Shown in pieces: positions 48,665 through 57,168 of a stretch of DNA of 64,000 nucleotides. The translations under genes and the position numbers were made by a program. Source of the stretch: Methanoculleus sp. UBA303 (GTDB taxonomy: Archaea; Halobacteriota; Methanomicrobia; Methanomicrobiales; Methanoculleaceae); the NCBI GenBank assembly GCA_002501655.1, contig DANY01000029.1, positions 1-64,000 on the forward strand, written 5' to 3'. The notes beneath the pieces were generated by a model. It was not told where the DNA came from. It ran no database searches and was given only the letters and a program-made list of their open reading frames with translations. Within the stretch, counting starts at the first letter, position 1. Each line of letters opens with the position of its first letter.

Positions 48665-49456
48665 ATGGAGTTGCGTGCCGTCGGCGAACGCTTTTTCGGG
48701 GCGATAGTGGGAGCGCTGGCGATCGGTGCGATCTTGCTCCTCGGTCGGCTGGAGTTTCTCCCGGATCCGGTCATGATGGTAGCGGCCCTCTTCGGCGGGG
48801 GGCTCGTCGCCGGACTGCTCACCCCGGGAACGGTCAGGGACGGCGCCGTCGCCGGGGCCGTCTGCGGGGTGCTCGTGGCCCTGCTGGCGGCTTCCTTGAT
48901 AACCCTCATGAGCCTGGTAGAGAGCAGGCCGCAATATCCCCCGTTCTGGATGACCTTTGGCTTCTACGCTCTGATCCTCACGGCACTCCTCCTCCCCTAC
49001 AACGCCGTCGGCGGGGCGGCGGGGATGGCGGTGCGAAACAGCATCCGGAGACGCGGCACCGCCGGGGTGGGCGAGCGGGAGAGGTGGCTCGGGATTGGCA
49101 TCGGCACGGCCGTCATCGCCGGCTCTGCTCTCATTATCGCCTTTCTCGGTCCGTTGATCATGGCCCCTCCGCTCATCGGCGGGTTCATAGCAGGGTTCGC
49201 CTCCGGAAAAGACCCGGGGAACGGCCTTGAGGCCGGGCTTGTCGCGGCTCTCTTCGGGACCAGTCTCTTCCTGCTCCCATTCTTCTGGACCACGTCGCAC
49301 GCTACGGGGTTCGTCGCCGGGCTTGCCGGGATGGCCGCAGTCGCGCTGGGATTGCTCTTCCCTCTCCTCGGGACCGCCGGCGGGGTTGCCGGCGCGGTTG
49401 TGCGGGCGAGTTTTGGGAAAGAGCAGCGCAGGAACTTGAGAGGGCCTGAGGATTAA
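48665..49456 (+). CDS. DUF5518-like membrane protein, paralogue 1
   Basis: The 263-aa protein has about seven to eight glycine-rich helices (FGGGLVAGLLTPGTVRDGAVAGA is the signature stretch). GxxxG-type helices occur in two halves, suggesting internal duplication. DUF5518-like proteins are archaeal membrane proteins of unknown role. It is paralogous to the gene at 49612 and separated from it by a copied phosphofructokinase tail. TATA-like GAGATAAACC is at about 48633. Confidence 0.75.
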   Translation: MELRAVGERFFGAIVGALAIGAILLLGRLEFLPDPVMMVAALFGGGLVAGLLTPGTVRDGAVAGAVCGVLVALLAASLITLMSLVESRPQYPPFWMTFGFYALILTALLLPYNAVGGAAGMAVRNSIRRRGTAGVGERERWLGIGIGTAVIAGSALIIAFLGPLIMAPPLIGGFIAGFASGKDPGNGLEAGLVAALFGTSLFLLPFFWTTSHATGFVAGLAGMAAVALGLLFPLLGTAGGVAGAVVRASFGKEQRRNLRGPED

Positions 49457-49470
49457 GGGGAGGCTCCTTT

Positions 49471-49537
49471 CACCCCCGTAGAAGATGCTCGCGATTTTAT
49501 AGAGGTCCATATCCACCGTCTTGAGGTTTGCCACTGC
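49471..49537 (-). pseudogene. Duplicated 3' tail of the phosphofructokinase gene
   Basis: About 60 of 67 bases match 50974-51041, the end of the minus-strand phosphofructokinase gene. It translates as VANLKTVDMDLYKIASIFYGG versus VDMDLYNIASIFYGG in the real gene (one change), then runs on without the stop. Homology ends abruptly at 49538. It marks the edge of a segmental duplication that also copied the DUF5518-like gene. Confidence 0.92.
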
Positions 49538-49611
49538 ACCACCCCATAAAAGCCTACGGTCGGCCGGGGACAAATCGGAAAGGCTATCGTGCGGCGCGGT
49601 GAGAGCCTCCC

Positions 49612-50415
49612 ATGGTCTCATTCGCCGCTGGCCGCTTTTCCGGGGTGATTCAGGGAGCGCTGGCAGGCGGTGGTGTCTTTCTTCTCGGCCGGTCGGGTCT
49701 CCTCCCGGACCCGGTGATGACGGTGGCGTTCCTCTTTGGCGGGGGATTCATCGCCGGTCTCTTCACCCGGGGAAGGGTCAGGGACGGCGCGGTTGCCGGT
49801 GCCGTCTGCGGGGTGCTCGTGGCGCTGATCGCGGCGACTTTCACGAGCCTGGCGGCGAGAGACCCTTCATTCTTGTCAACCTTTGCGTTCTACGCCCTGA
49901 TCTTCACGGGGCTCCTCCTCCCCTACAACGCCATCGGCGGGGCAGCGGGAAGAGCGGTGCGTAGCGCTCTCCGGAGAGACGGTGCCGCCGGGGCGGGCGA
50001 GCGGGGCGGGTGGCACGGGATCGCCGTCGGCACGGTCGTCATCGTCGGTTTGGCCCTCGTACCCGGTCTGCTGGTCGTCATCACCGGCTTGGCCCCCGTA
50101 TCCGGTCTCCTCGGTCTGCTGGTCGTGGCCGCTCCGCTTGCCGGCGGATTCATCGCGGGGTATGCCTCCGGGGGCAGGCCAAAAGATGGTCTAAAAGCCG
50201 GTTTTGTCGCGGCACTCTTCGGGGCCGGCCTCCTCTTCTTCATCCCGTTGCTCTGGACCGCGTTGCACGATTTCGGGTTCGTCGACATGTTCGAGGGGAT
50301 GGTCGCGATCGCCCTGGTATACTTCTTCACCCTCTTCGGGGCCGCCGCCGGGGTTGCCGGCGCGGTTGTGCGGCAGAGTTTTGGGGTGGAGGAGGCTGAT
50401 GGTGAAGAGGATTGA
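49612..50415 (+). CDS. DUF5518-like membrane protein, paralogue 2
   Basis: The 267-aa protein is closely similar to the one at 48665: shared LPDPVM, RDGAVAGAVCGVLVAL, LLLPYNA(V/I)GGAAG and GVAGAVVR. A Gly/Val/Leu expansion (VIVGLALVPGLLVVITGLAP) distinguishes it. It arose by tandem duplication with the neighbour. TATA-like CCATAAAAG (about 49549-49557) lies downstream of the copied phosphofructokinase tail, so this copy gained its promoter at or after the duplication. Confidence 0.75.
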   Translation: MVSFAAGRFSGVIQGALAGGGVFLLGRSGLLPDPVMTVAFLFGGGFIAGLFTRGRVRDGAVAGAVCGVLVALIAATFTSLAARDPSFLSTFAFYALIFTGLLLPYNAIGGAAGRAVRSALRRDGAAGAGERGGWHGIAVGTVVIVGLALVPGLLVVITGLAPVSGLLGLLVVAAPLAGGFIAGYASGGRPKDGLKAGFVAALFGAGLLFFIPLLWTALHDFGFVDMFEGMVAIALVYFFTLFGAAAGVAGAVVRQSFGVEEADGEED

Positions 50416-50950
50416 AGGGCTACTGGAGAGGTCTTTCCTGAGCGACCATGGTGACCCTGCCGCTCGCTTCGCTTGCACCTATTGTTTTCGAAGTATTGTA
50501 ACCGGCATTTTCAGTGCTTAAGCGCCAGAAGTTCTGCTCATTGCAATTCGCATTCACGGATTCCTGGTGGCTATCGCAATTAGGGGGGAGGGGACAGGGG
50601 AGTGCGAGTGTAGCGAGCATGAGAAGAACGAAGTTCTTTGAGGGGGGGATGCTCCCCCCTCGCACCTAACGGTGCTCAAGTTCCTTCCCTTCGGGAAGCC
50701 GCACTCCCCGTCAGCCCCACTTCGCACCTTCGGTGCTCGAACTCCGCTCCGCAGGAGCGTCGCTCCCTCTATGGCGATACTCCTACAGTCCACTGTATCG
50801 GGATTTATTATCGCCTCGGATGTCGTGTCAACCGCAACGAATCCTCCCGCTCGCTACGCTGCGCTTCTCCCGATAGCAGACCCCGGCCCCGCCTTGCAAC
50901 ACCGGGTGCAGAGTTATCCCCACGCCACAAACCGTATTCCCGGGACTAAA
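50416..50950. repeat. Hairpin-rich noncoding insertion between DUF5518 gene and pfk
   Basis: In the upstream duplicate only about 15 bp separate the DUF5518-like stop from the pfk tail; here over 500 bp do, so this block was inserted (or lost from the other copy). It contains GGTGGCTATCGC (50566-50577), also found at 41739, and a series of perfect hairpins: GAGGGGGG/CCCCCCTC (about 50640-50661), GCACCTAACGGTGC (about 50661), CTTCCCTTCGGGAAG, GCACCTTCGGTGC (about 50724). Two imperfect copies of a roughly 22-bp unit (GCACC..CGGTGCTC.A..TCC) lie about 65 bp apart. No frame is protein-like. It may be a remnant of a miniature mobile element. Confidence 0.65.
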
Positions 50951-50972
50951 AGTGATTGGGGAGGGCCCCCCA

Positions 50973-52007
50973 TCACCCCCCATAGAAGATGCTTGCGATA
51001 TTGTAGAGGTCCATATCCACAGTCTTGAGGTTTGCCACCGCCTCCTCGAGCGGGACCGCAACGATATCAGTCCCCTGGAGCGCGACCATCTTCCCGAAGT
51101 CCCTCTCCTTGATGAGATCCGCCGCCGCCACACCGAACCGGGTCGCAAGTATCCGGTCGTGCGCCGTTGGAGAGCCTCCCCGCTGGACGTGCCCGAGCAC
51201 CGTCACCCGCGTCTCCATCCCGAACCGGTTCTCGAGTTCGTCACGCAGGAACGTCCCGATGCCGCCGAGCGTTACGTGCCCGAACTCGTCAGTCCGGGCT
51301 GACTGTGTTATCGCTCCCTCCGCCCCCTTCGGCTGGGCACCCTCGGCGACCACGACGATGCTGAACTTCTTCCCTTTTGCGTAGCGCGCCTGGAGATGCT
51401 GGGCAACCTCATCGAGGTCGAACGGGACCTCCGGGATGAGGATCTGGTCGGCACCGCCCGCGATCCCGGCCACTGTCGCGATCCACCCGGCATGCCGGCC
51501 CATCACCTCCACCACCATGATCCGGTGGTGCGACTCCGCCGTCGTGTGGAGGCGGTCGATCGCCTCGGTGACGATGGAGACGGCGGTGTCGAACCCGAAG
51601 GTGTAGTCAGTCGCGGCGACGTCATTGTCGATGGTCTTAGGGACCCCCACAATCGGGACGCCCATCTTCGAGAGCCTGTTTGCGACACCGAGAGTATCCT
51701 CGCCGCCGATAGCAACGATCGCATCGATCCCGAACTTCCTGATGTTGTCGCAGACCCGCTGGACGTCAGCCTCGCTCTTGAAGGGGTTCGTCCGCGACGT
51801 CCCGAGGATCGTCCCGCCTCTCGGGAGGATCCCGGTCACCGAGTAATCGGTGAGCGGCTCGACGTCTCCGGCGATCAGCCCATGCCATCCGTCCCGGATC
51901 CCGATCGTGTCGAACCCGTGCTTTGCCCCCGTCCGCACAACCGCACGGATCACCGCGTTCAGACCCGGGCAGTCCCCTCCTCCCGTCAGTACGCCGACCG
52001 TCGTCAT
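50973..52007 (-). CDS. 6-phosphofructokinase, probably PPi-dependent
   Basis: The 344-aa phosphofructokinase-A-fold protein has TGGGDCPGLNAVIRA (9-23), GGED (101-104), PKTIDND (123-129), MGRHAGWIA and GHVQRGGSPTAHDR. In ATP-dependent enzymes the motifs are GGDG and PGTIDND; Asp at the second site and Lys in PKTIDND mark pyrophosphate users, and GGEDT matches group III enzymes such as that of Amycolatopsis. It would catalyse reversible fructose-6-phosphate/fructose-1,6-bisphosphate conversion. It is 4 bp downstream of the aldolase gene. Its 3' tail is copied at 49471. Confidence 0.9.
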   Translation of the reverse strand: MTTVGVLTGGGDCPGLNAVIRAVVRTGAKHGFDTIGIRDGWHGLIAGDVEPLTDYSVTGILPRGGTILGTSRTNPFKSEADVQRVCDNIRKFGIDAIVAIGGEDTLGVANRLSKMGVPIVGVPKTIDNDVAATDYTFGFDTAVSIVTEAIDRLHTTAESHHRIMVVEVMGRHAGWIATVAGIAGGADQILIPEVPFDLDEVAQHLQARYAKGKKFSIVVVAEGAQPKGAEGAITQSARTDEFGHVTLGGIGTFLRDELENRFGMETRVTVLGHVQRGGSPTAHDRILATRFGVAAADLIKERDFGKMVALQGTDIVAVPLEEAVANLKTVDMDLYNIASIFYGG

Positions 52008-52011
52008 CCTA

Positions 52012-52932
52012 TCACGCTCCTCCCTCGTAGATCTTCTTCGCCTCATCCACACTCACGTCGTCGAGAGTGATCGCCGATATAGCGTTGCAGAACCGGACGG
52101 CCTCATCAAGCGACCGCTGGTGAATGTTCCTCCCGGTCGCATTCCCGACCGTGCCGCCGATATGGATCTGGTCGTGCAGCTGTTGCAGGAACTCCGGCAC
52201 GCTGGCCTGTGACCCGCCCGCACAGACCACGGCCGTCCTGCCGGCTGCCGCTACCGCCTCGCGGAGGAGCGTAGCGTCGAGCGACCCGCTAACTTTCGGT
52301 GGGTTCACCTTCGCAAAGTCACTCCCGAGGGCCGCTGCGACACCCGCCGCGCCTGCAACCATGTGCGGGTCCCGTTCATCCTTGACCGCTTTGCCGCGGG
52401 GGTACATCCAGAGCACGGTGACGAGACCGTTCTGGTGCGCATGGTTGACGATCTGGGCCGCCTGGTAGAGCATCATAGGCTCGTACTCGCTCCCGAGGTA
52501 GACCGTGTAGCCGACGCCGAGGATCGAAAGCCCCGTCCGGTCCCGGAGGTCGACGGCCTGCCGGACGTGGTGGAGTTCCGAACTGAGCGGGTCGCGCTGC
52601 GAGGTCCCGACCAGGTTGGTCTTGGAGTTGAGTTTGACCAGGTAGGGCACGTCCCGGTAATCCCCGCCATACCGGGCGATCATCCCGAGTTGCGTTGCAA
52701 AGACCCCGATCCGCCCTCTGTTCGCAATCCGGAAGAGATGTTCGGGATCAGCGTCTTCGGGATGGATACCTTCTCCGGCGAAGTCATCGTTGAGGTGCTC
52801 GATCTTCTGGTCCCCGGCAAAGAGCATCAGCCTCCCGGTGCCGTGCGTGATCGTCTGGTAGTTCTCCCGGTACCTCTCCTGCTCCTCCGGGGGCACATCG
52901 AGAGGGATCCTGATATCGGGTGCAGGTGGCAT
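52012..52932 (-). CDS. Class I fructose-bisphosphate aldolase, archaeal DhnA type
   Basis: The 306-aa TIM-barrel protein has FAGDQKIEHLN near the N-terminus, the Schiff-base Lys probably in SDFAKVNPPK, YPRGKAVKDERD, and phosphate-binding VVCAGGSQ and IHIGGTVGNATGRNI. It is the family of archaeal class I aldolases. The start at 52932 has GGAGG 7 nt upstream. With the adjacent phosphofructokinase it forms a two-gene glycolytic/gluconeogenic operon, aldolase first. Confidence 0.9.
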   Translation of the reverse strand: MPPAPDIRIPLDVPPEEQERYRENYQTITHGTGRLMLFAGDQKIEHLNDDFAGEGIHPEDADPEHLFRIANRGRIGVFATQLGMIARYGGDYRDVPYLVKLNSKTNLVGTSQRDPLSSELHHVRQAVDLRDRTGLSILGVGYTVYLGSEYEPMMLYQAAQIVNHAHQNGLVTVLWMYPRGKAVKDERDPHMVAGAAGVAAALGSDFAKVNPPKVSGSLDATLLREAVAAAGRTAVVCAGGSQASVPEFLQQLHDQIHIGGTVGNATGRNIHQRSLDEAVRFCNAISAITLDDVSVDEAKKIYEGGA

Positions 52933-53269
52933 ACCCCTTCCTCCCAATCCCCACCTACTTAAGTTTTGCTGGGTCCCCGGGAGAAGGAGATGGACCGCCC
53001 CGTGCCACCACCCGGCGGGAAGGAATGAGCCGGGAGCTGGTGCCGTGGATCATCCGGACCGGGGTCTACCTCCTCTCTGGTGCAGGTGAGTCCTCCCCGG
53101 CAGAGAGGCCCGGGAGTAGCCCTGCCATTCCTGCCGGGAGGACCTCCAGCCCTTCCCTGATGAGATCTCTCCGAAGCGATGCAGTGTAACACCCTCCGCC
53201 GCCTACGGGCGATAAGTATTTATCACATATCATCTCCCCGGGGGGCACCTCCCGGAAGGGAGCGCGTAT
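52933..53269. other. 337-bp divergent gap
   Basis: It contains the aldolase promoter side and, at the right, GTATTTATCA (53216-53225), the TATA of the DUF2795 gene. Between them TCCTCCCCGGCAG (53091-53103) and CTGCCGGGAGGA (53131-53142) form a 12-bp stem with one bulge. No gene is seen. Confidence 0.5.
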
Positions 53270-53539
53270 ATGGTGGTGAGAGATATGAAAGGCATGAAGG
53301 AATCCGCCATGAGCGGGATGTCAAAAGTCGCCGGGACCATACAGGAACTCGACCCGCAGATCATCGAGGCGAGCACCTCCGGAATGAACTACCCTGCATC
53401 GAAGAGTGATCTTATCACCCGGGCAAAGGAGAGCGAGGCGCCCCAGATCGTCCTTGATGCGATAAATCAGTTCGAAGACAGGCAGTATAAAGACCCGGAA
53501 GATGTGAAATCCGAATTTCAGAAGATCGTGCAGAAGTGA
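53270..53539 (+). CDS. DUF2795-domain protein
   Basis: The 89-aa protein has a helical DUF2795 core: YPASKSDLITRAKESEAPQIVLDAI, DRQYKDPEDVKSEFQ. Function is unknown; bacterial and archaeal versions are small soluble proteins that may bind nucleic acid. Several ATGs (53270, 53285, 53294) could start it; 53270 has GGGAG 7 nt upstream. TATA at about 53216 gives a leader of about 27 nt. It is monocistronic. Confidence 0.82.
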   Translation: MVVRDMKGMKESAMSGMSKVAGTIQELDPQIIEASTSGMNYPASKSDLITRAKESEAPQIVLDAINQFEDRQYKDPEDVKSEFQKIVQK

Positions 53540-53859
53540 TCTCTTCTGGCCGGCGGATGCCGAAGGCGGCCCCAGCCGCCCCCTGCTCTCGGCGACTGGA
53601 ACCGTCAGGTCGGCGGCGCTCCGTGCTCAGAAGTATTTGAGGAACGGAACCGCATACGCACTCCGGGAGCGCCTCAAGGGCACGGATTACCTTACCTTTT
53701 CCGGCAGGGCGCCAGATAGGTTCTGGGTCGTGCCGACCTGTAGTAGACACAAAGCCTGGGCTCCCTCTTTCGGATCGGAGAATGGTCCGGGTTCTGTCGT
53801 GGGGCACTCCGATCCCGGGGCCCGCCACCTATATCAGATCCACGGGCGCATGGCGTGGC
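53540..53859. other. 320-bp gap, no gene seen
   Basis: The frame of the next gene is open across part of it, but the translation is not protein-like. ACCTATATCAG at about 53828 is the probable TATA for the glycerophosphodiesterase gene. Confidence 0.45.
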
Positions 53860-54564
53860 ATGCTCATCGTCGGACACCGCGGTGCCAGGGCTCTCGAGCC
53901 GGAGAACACCCTGCGAGCCCTGCGGAGATGTATGGCGTGTGCCGATCTCGTCGAGGTCGACCTGCGCCTCACAAGAGACGGCATTCCGGTAGCGATCCAC
54001 GACGCAACCGTAGACCGGACGACGGACGGGACAGGGCCGGTCAAAGGCTATACCATCGAGGACTTAACGAGGCTGGACGCGGGTGAGGGCGAGACTATCC
54101 CAACGCTCCGGGAGGTTCTGGCCCTCATTCAGGGGCAAACCGGGCTCATAGTGGAGATCAAGGAGCCCGGGACCGAAGCGATCATAGTTTCGGTGATCAT
54201 TGACCGGCTGCCGGAGCGGCTCTTCCTGGTCTCTTCCAACCCGGAGAGCGTCACGATGGCGAAGAGGCTCCTCCCGGGGGTACAGGCGGGCCTCATCTAC
54301 TCCGGGGCGACAGATGATCCCATCGGGCTCGCCCGGTCGGTGCAGGCGGACGTCATCCTCCCGCGGTGGGACCGGGTCTCGCGCGAGGTGGTGGAACAGG
54401 CGCACGGGGCAGGGCTGCTCGTCATTCCCTGGACACTGAACAGAGAAGAGGATATCAAGGAGGCGGCGCGGCTCGGCGTCGACGGCTTCGCGAGCGACGA
54501 CCCCTGCGCCGCACGGCAATACCTGCAGGGTGGAACCCAAAAAAGCGCAACTCCAGCGAGGTGA
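53860..54564 (+). CDS. Glycerophosphodiester phosphodiesterase
   Basis: The 234-aa TIM-barrel GDPD has HRGARALEPENT (catalytic His and Glu), VEVDLRLTRDGIPVAIHD (metal Glu/Asp and catalytic His), then EIKEPG and late IPWTLN...DGFASDDP. It hydrolyses glycerophosphodiesters to glycerol phosphate and alcohol, here probably archaeal lipid-derived. The ATG at 53860 is about 28 bp after a TATA-like ACCTATAT, implying a leaderless mRNA; the longer frame from 53782 would add 26 odd residues. There is no signal peptide, so it is cytosolic. Confidence 0.92.
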   Translation: MLIVGHRGARALEPENTLRALRRCMACADLVEVDLRLTRDGIPVAIHDATVDRTTDGTGPVKGYTIEDLTRLDAGEGETIPTLREVLALIQGQTGLIVEIKEPGTEAIIVSVIIDRLPERLFLVSSNPESVTMAKRLLPGVQAGLIYSGATDDPIGLARSVQADVILPRWDRVSREVVEQAHGAGLLVIPWTLNREEDIKEAARLGVDGFASDDPCAARQYLQGGTQKSATPAR

Positions 54565-54599
54565 TGGGCCGGGCGGGGCCTGGAATCCGGCCCACAGGT

Positions 54600-55298
54600 T
54601 CAGATGAGCGTCCCCGGCAGGTGCTTGAGGAGCCAGGCCTTCACCTCAACGTAGAGGCTCTCCGCCACCTCATCGAGGGTGTGGCCCGTCCCTTCGTAGA
54701 TGATCAGCCGTTTAGGCTCATGAGCACGCCGGTAGACCTCCTCTGAAGAATGATAAGAGACAACCGTGTCGAAGTCCCCGTGGACCAGGAGTATCGCCGC
54801 ACGTCCTGCCAGCCCTGCGACGGGTTCGGTCCCGGCGGCCTGGGTCGAGAGCGCGACGACGACCCTGACTGCAGGGTCGCTCGCTGCCGCCTGGATCACC
54901 ACCGCCCCCCCGAGCGAGTGCCCGACGAGCCCGACGGCTGAGACGCCCTGGCTCTCAAGGTAGCGCATACCGAGGACCGTGTCAACGGTCGACTCCACAA
55001 GGTCGGCCGGGTGCCGGTACCGTACCCGGAGCGCGCTGATCCTGTCGTTCCGGAGGCCCTGCGCCAGCTGCGAGTAGAGTTCCCGTGCGGGGGTGTCAAA
55101 CCCGCCGCCGGTCCCGCCGACCATAACGACGCCGTTTCTGGCCCCCTCCGCCTCGTAGTAGCGGCAGGTGGTCGTTCCCCGGTCGGTCTCGATCTCCACG
55201 GTGTCGTAGGCCTCGCCAGCCTGCGGCACCTTCCTAGCGTTCATGGAGCGTATCTCAACCCTCGTAGTATCCACTTCAATCGCAGCCGTCCCGAGCAT
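54600..55298 (-). CDS. Alpha/beta hydrolase
   Basis: The 232-aa protein has the nucleophile elbow GHSLGG (Ser near residue 125), Asp in HGDFDTVV and His in GTGHTLDE, a full triad. The oxyanion-side VMVGGTGGGFDTPA is typical of dienelactone hydrolase/prolyl-peptidase-like folds. Substrate is unknown. There is no secretion signal. It is convergent with the GDPD gene, 35 bp apart. Internal ATG (MNARKVPQ) is a possible alternative start. Confidence 0.85.
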   Translation of the reverse strand: MLGTAAIEVDTTRVEIRSMNARKVPQAGEAYDTVEIETDRGTTTCRYYEAEGARNGVVMVGGTGGGFDTPARELYSQLAQGLRNDRISALRVRYRHPADLVESTVDTVLGMRYLESQGVSAVGLVGHSLGGAVVIQAAASDPAVRVVVALSTQAAGTEPVAGLAGRAAILLVHGDFDTVVSYHSSEEVYRRAHEPKRLIIYEGTGHTLDEVAESLYVEVKAWLLKHLPGTLI

Positions 55299-55488
55299 GC
55301 GGGAGAGTAGATATTGTGCTATTTGTCCTTTGCGGCTACATCATGATCGGCAGGGGTCCGGTGCCGCCCATGAGGACAGGCGTTCTCGCGCGCTAGAGAT
55401 TGGAGCGATCCCGGGAGCCGCTCGTGATGTTGTCTCACAAGCCTGTACAGAAAGTACATTACTATTGGTTACAAAATTATAAACTGCA

Positions 55489-56544
55489 ATGGATAAAATC
55501 AGGCACAATCTCTTCCAGCAGGTCGGCGACTTCCCTTCGGCATCTGTTACAAACGGGTCCGCTGCGCACCCTGATGCCGGGGAGTCCGATGCTGACCTCC
55601 TTGACGCCTACTCCCGGGCTGTCGTCCGGGTTGTTCGCTCCGTGGGACCCGCGGTCGTGAGCGTGGTCGTGGGGAAGAACCTCCAGGGCCGGAGGGGCGA
55701 GCAGATGGGGGCAGGATCAGGCGTGATCGTGGCACCAGAAGGCTACATCATGACTAATAATCATGTTGTACAGGGAGCGGAGAGGATCGAGGTCCGTGCA
55801 GCAGATGGGACCGCCTTTCCTGCACGCCTGGCGGGGGCCGACCCGGCGACCGACCTCGCCGTTCTCCGTGCCGATACGGGGGGTCTCTCTTACGTGTCGT
55901 TCGGTGACTCGAGAGCGCTCTCAGTTGGTCAGCTCGCTATAGCCATCGGCAACCCGCTCGGCTTTGACTCGACCGTCTCGACGGGAGTCCTGAGCGCTCT
56001 CGGGCGGGCGCTCCGGAGCCGGGACGGTCGCCTGATCGAGAACGTCATCCAGCACACCGCCCCTCTGAACCCCGGCAACTCCGGCGGTCCGCTGGTAGAC
56101 TCGCGCGGCCGGGTCATCGGTATCAACACGGCAATCATCCCCATGGCCCAGAGCATCTGCTTCTCGATCCCCTCAAACACCGCTGCCTGGGTTCTCCCGC
56201 AGCTCGTCGCCGATGGCAGGGTGCGGCGCGGATACCTCGGCATCGCCGGTCAGTCACAGCCGTTAGAGCGATCGCTCATCCAGATGCTCGGGCTTACCGG
56301 GAGCCAGGCAGTCGAGGTCGTCTCGGTGAACAGGACAAGCCCCGCCGGCCGGGCCGGGCTCCGGCCAGGTGACCTGATCGTAGCAATCAACGAGACCTGC
56401 GTGGGGTGTGTGGACGACCTGCACCGGTTCCTTGCCACCTGGCCCATCTCGGAACCGGCAACCCTGACGCTCATCCGGGGACGGCAACGGATCATGCTCC
56501 CGATTGTCCCGATCGAAGCCGTCGCGTGCCCCGCTACGGGATGA
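55489..56544 (+). CDS. HtrA/DegP-like serine protease with PDZ domain
   Basis: The 351-aa trypsin-fold protease has an intact triad: His92 (TNNHVVQG), Asp122 (PATDLAVL) and Ser198 (NPGNSGGP). A single PDZ domain (about 255-345) contains GYLGIAGQSQP and SPAGRAGLRPGDLIVAIN. No signal peptide or membrane helix is present, so it is probably cytosolic, unlike most bacterial HtrA proteins. It probably serves protein quality control. It is preceded by an AT-rich segment (ATTGGTTACAAAATTATAAACTG) that may hold its promoter. Confidence 0.93.
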   Translation: MDKIRHNLFQQVGDFPSASVTNGSAAHPDAGESDADLLDAYSRAVVRVVRSVGPAVVSVVVGKNLQGRRGEQMGAGSGVIVAPEGYIMTNNHVVQGAERIEVRAADGTAFPARLAGADPATDLAVLRADTGGLSYVSFGDSRALSVGQLAIAIGNPLGFDSTVSTGVLSALGRALRSRDGRLIENVIQHTAPLNPGNSGGPLVDSRGRVIGINTAIIPMAQSICFSIPSNTAAWVLPQLVADGRVRRGYLGIAGQSQPLERSLIQMLGLTGSQAVEVVSVNRTSPAGRAGLRPGDLIVAINETCVGCVDDLHRFLATWPISEPATLTLIRGRQRIMLPIVPIEAVACPATG

Positions 56545-56583
56545 AAGGCGGGCGAGTAATTCTGCCCGCCTCTCCCCACATGA

Positions 56584-57168
56584 TTACGAGATCCACGTTA
56601 TCCGGGGCTCACGCCGCCCCGGTTTCGGCGGCAGGGGGGCGGGATAGCCGAAGATCAGCGGCGCCACAACCTGGTGGTCATCCGGCACCTCCAACGCCTC
56701 GAGGAGGTCGGGGTTCTGCTGGATGAGAGCGGCGGAGCCGATCCAGCAACTACCGAGGCCGAGCGCCCAGGCGGCGAGCATCATGTTCTCCGCGCAGAGC
56801 GTGCAGTCGAGGACGCTTGATACGACCTCCCGGGCACCGAGGACCAGGACCAGCACCGGGGCGTTGTAGAAGATGCTGTACTCCGGACGCTTGAGCGCTG
56901 CAAGGAATTCTTCTGTCCCCGGGCGGGATTCCTCTCCTATCTTCTCCGCGAGGAGCGGCTTGCAGTAGTCGGACGCCCGTCGCATCAGGTTTCTGTCCCT
57001 CACGACCACGAACTCCCAGGGCTGAAGCCCGAGAGCTGTCGGGGCCTGGATGCCCGCAGCAATGATCGCCCGGAGGGCCTCATCCTGAACCTCGCGGTCG
57101 GTGTAGTTCCTGACGCTTCGGCGTTCCCGGATCACGGAGAAGATCTCGATTGCCTCTGTATCCGTCAT
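56584..57168 (-). CDS. Nitroreductase family FMN oxidoreductase
   Basis: The 194-aa flavoprotein has IRERRSVRNYTDREV (FMN phosphate contact), APTALGLQPWEFVVV, CAENMMLAAWALGLGSCWIGS and a C-terminal FGYPAPLPPKPGR. It probably reduces a quinone, nitro or other electrophile with NAD(P)H; the physiological substrate cannot be told. GAGGAA is 6 nt before ATG 57168; ATG 57171 is equally in frame. It is convergent with the HtrA gene. Confidence 0.9.
   Translation of the reverse strand: MTDTEAIEIFSVIRERRSVRNYTDREVQDEALRAIIAAGIQAPTALGLQPWEFVVVRDRNLMRRASDYCKPLLAEKIGEESRPGTEEFLAALKRPEYSIFYNAPVLVLVLGAREVVSSVLDCTLCAENMMLAAWALGLGSCWIGSAALIQQNPDLLEALEVPDDHQVVAPLIFGYPAPLPPKPGRREPRITWIS

Noticed and set aside
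48482-49621. 380-codon N-terminal extension of the ABC exporter
   Set aside because: It covers the DUF5518-like gene in antisense; exporter families start near MSVTDYCRR with the first helix soon after.
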